A DNA stretch of 7,685 bases. Origin: CAYJPK01 sp964372035 (lineage in GTDB: Bacteria; Desulfobacterota; Desulfovibrionia; Desulfovibrionales; Desulfovibrionaceae). The stretch is from NCBI GenBank assembly GCA_964372035.1, contig CAYJPK010000092.1, positions 1-7,685 on the forward strand. The letters run 5' to 3'. This document shows positions 7,241 through 7,685 of this stretch, piece by piece (position 1 is the stretch's first letter; each line of letters begins with the position of its first letter). The notes below the pieces were generated by a model that was not told the origin of the DNA, searched no databases, and saw only the letters and a program-made list of their open reading frames with translations. A program made the position numbers and the translations under genes.

Positions 7241-7320
7241 GTTCTGTTTTCAGAACATTTATTGTTCTGTTTTTGGAACTGTTCTTTTATTGGAACATTA
7301 AAGCGTTCTATTTTTCGAAC
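7241..7320 (+). promoter_or_regulatory. Four-box inverted-repeat array, probable upstream activating sequences
   Basis: Four 16-bp boxes share GTTCT-N7-GAAC with a T-rich centre: 7241-7256 (GTTCTGTTTTCAGAAC, a perfect 6-bp inverted repeat), 7264-7279 (GTTCTGTTTTTGGAAC), 7281-7296 (GTTCTTTTATTGGAAC) and 7305-7320 (GTTCTATTTTTCGAAC). All have identical length and the same orientation of the T-rich strand. Start-to-start steps are 23, 17 and 24 bp. The boxes span about -156 to -77 relative to the predicted sigma54 start site at 7397, the usual place for enhancer-binding-protein sites. No GTTC-N8-GAAC was noticed in the other intergenic gaps. Recognition by the neighbouring activator is inferred from proximity. 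They could alternatively act as U-rich hairpins ending the activator mRNA. Confidence 0.75.
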
Positions 7321-7351
7321 ACCTAAAACAAAAAATCCTTTATTTATGTCA

Positions 7352-7367
7352 TTTTCTTAGAAGAAAA
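7352..7367. promoter_or_regulatory. Perfect palindrome next to the sigma54 promoter
   Basis: TTTTCTT-AG-AAGAAAA is a perfect 7+7 inverted repeat ending 2 bp before the -24 element. It differs from the four GTTC boxes. It could be a site for a second regulator that blocks polymerase, or merely an A/T-rich upstream tract. An imperfect IHF-like sequence (AATCCTTTATTTA, 7334-7346, 11 of 13 positions of WATCARNNNNTTR) lies between the boxes and this palindrome. Confidence 0.35.
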
Positions 7368-7369
7368 AG

Positions 7370-7386
7370 TTGGCATGCAATTTGCT
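7370..7386 (+). promoter_or_regulatory. Sigma54 (RpoN) -24/-12 promoter
   Basis: TTGGCATGCAATTTGCT matches the sigma54 consensus TTGGCACG-N4-TTGCW with one difference (T for C at 7376). The essential GG (7372-7373) and GC (7384-7385) are separated by exactly 10 bp. The predicted start site is 12 bp after the final C, near 7397. It was the only correctly spaced intergenic match noticed in the window, and it sits directly downstream of a sigma54 activator gene and a four-box operator array. It reads rightward into a stretch without a convincing protein gene. Confidence 0.85.
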
Positions 7387-7467
7387 ATATTATATATAAC
7401 TTGCTTATTTAAAGTAAGGGTCAAAATTGAATGTTATAATATACATAGATTGCTTAATGTAAACGAT

Positions 7468-7507
7468 ATACAGCAAGATTGCTTGTGGTGGAGTGGTTTT
7501 GCTGTAT
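7468..7507 (+). other. Internal hairpin of the predicted small RNA with a G-rich loop
   Basis: Positions 7468-7482 (ATACAGCAAGATTGC) pair continuously with 7493-7507 (GTGGTTTTGCTGTAT) as RNA. The 15 pairs include 4 G-U pairs, and the outer nine are Watson-Crick. The 10-nt loop is UUGUGGUGGA (7483-7492). An exposed GGA in a hairpin loop is the type of site bound by CsrA/RsmA proteins, but a single copy is weak evidence for that. Confidence 0.55.
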
Positions 7508-7557
7508 TATTTACAACCATATTTGCTTAGTAATGAAACCTTAAAAAATATGATGTG

Positions 7558-7587
7558 GGTAGATATTTTTAATATCTACCTTTTTTT
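7558..7587 (+). terminator. Rho-independent terminator of the sigma54 transcript
   Basis: GGTAGATATT (7558-7567) and AATATCTACC (7571-7580) form a perfect 10-bp stem with a 3-nt loop, followed at once by seven T residues (7581-7587). The polarity is clear: on the opposite strand the stem is not followed by a U run. It is the strongest terminator in the window and defines the 3' end of the RNA starting near 7397. Confidence 0.88.
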
Positions 7588-7621
7588 GTGGCTTTTGGAT
7601 TCTTTTATTTATAAAATATAG

Positions 7622-7685
7622 GGACTATTACGAGTGCTTTATGCACTTTTTAAAGACATGGACTCTCACGGGTGCGTTACGCACT
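7622..7685 (+). repeat. Two 26-bp hairpin repeats, 38-bp period, running to the window edge
   Basis: Copy 1 (7622-7647) and copy 2 (7660-7685) match at 21 of 26 positions. The pattern is GGACT-N-T-N-ACG-N-GTGC-N-TTA-N-GCACT, and the copies are separated by a 12-bp linker (TTTTAAAGACAT). Each copy contains a small hairpin: GTGC-TTTAT-GCAC, and GTGC-GTTAC-GCAC in which an extra G-C pair closes the loop. The differences keep the stem intact. The period is not a multiple of three, so the copies are read in different frames and the region does not look coding. The second copy ends exactly at the window edge, so more copies may follow. The repeat family was not recognised. Confidence 0.6.

Larger units (their letters stand above)
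7397..7587 (+). ncRNA. Predicted sigma54-dependent small RNA, about 190 nt
   Basis: The 5' end is predicted from the sigma54 -12 element and the 3' end from a perfect intrinsic terminator. The transcript between them contains no convincing protein gene. Its ATG codons open only trivial frames (ATG TTA TAA at 7431, ATG TAA at 7457, MKP at 7533) or one that runs through the terminator (7550). It has an AU-rich 5' third, a 15-bp hairpin (7468-7507), a single-stranded stretch (7508-7557) and the terminator stem. UUGCUU occurs four times. I recognise no known RNA family. Alternatives are a leader whose terminator attenuates a gene beyond the window, or a very short coding RNA (TTG-initiated 11-codon frame at 7427-7462 behind AAGGG). 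Targets are unknown. Confidence 0.55.

Noticed and set aside
7241..7256. First inverted repeat as the activator gene's intrinsic terminator
   Set aside because: The stem is only 6 bp, A/U-rich after the loop and not followed by a clean U run; four matched copies at regular size fit operators better. Partial termination is not excluded.
7485..7544. GTG-initiated 19-codon frame in the predicted RNA
   Set aside because: It has no ribosome-binding site, starts inside a hairpin loop and has no recognisable protein character.
7550..7621. ATG-initiated 23-codon hydrophobic frame (MMWVDIFNIYLFLWLL...)
   Set aside because: It runs straight through the terminator stem and U tract, which explain its composition, and no Shine-Dalgarno sequence precedes it.
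7641..7685. Open frame reaching the window edge (MHFLKTWTLTG...)
   Set aside because: It has no good ribosome-binding site and lies within the repeats, whose 38-bp period puts the two copies in different frames.
7622..7685. CRISPR array
   Set aside because: There are only two copies, the 12-bp linker is far too short for a spacer, the copies differ at five positions and no cas gene is visible.

Overview
The window (about one third G+C by eye) looks like a low-G+C member of the Desulfovibrionales, in the direction of Lawsonia-like or gut Desulfovibrio relatives. The main support is a siroheme decarboxylase subunit (AhbA) of the alternative heme pathway used by sulfate reducers and their kin. 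An Aap-type general amino-acid ABC transporter and a PAS-sigma54 activator, both common in that group, are consistent with this. The assignment is an inference from protein families; no marker gene is present.

Left part (minus strand, 32-3667): a compact aapJ-aapQ-aapM operon encodes the periplasmic binding protein and both permeases of a polar amino-acid importer. It reads towards the left edge from a sigma70-type promoter at 3701-3730. The ATPase gene (aapP), normally next, is not in the window. Upstream on the same strand is ahbA (3814-4314). Its start region is divergent from an M24 metallopeptidase gene (4439-5659, plus strand) with its own good sigma70 promoter. Peptidase and transporter would fit peptide and amino-acid scavenging.

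Right part (plus strand, 5803-7685): a PAS-AAA+-HTH sigma54-dependent activator is followed by 452 bp with no convincing protein gene but dense regulatory structure. In order it holds four 16-bp inverted-repeat boxes (GTTCT-N7-GAAC, 7241-7320), a 16-bp palindrome (7352-7367), a near-consensus sigma54 -24/-12 promoter (7370-7386), a predicted transcript of about 190 nt with a 15-bp hairpin and a repeated UUGCUU motif, a textbook Rho-independent terminator (7558-7587), and two copies of a 26-bp hairpin-forming repeat with a 38-bp period that runs into the right edge.

The most interesting reading is a self-contained module: the activator binds the four boxes about 77-156 bp upstream of the start site and switches on a sigma54-dependent small RNA encoded directly after its own gene. 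Operator geometry, promoter and terminator are directly visible. That the activator recognises these boxes, and that the product is a regulatory RNA rather than an attenuated leader, are inferences.
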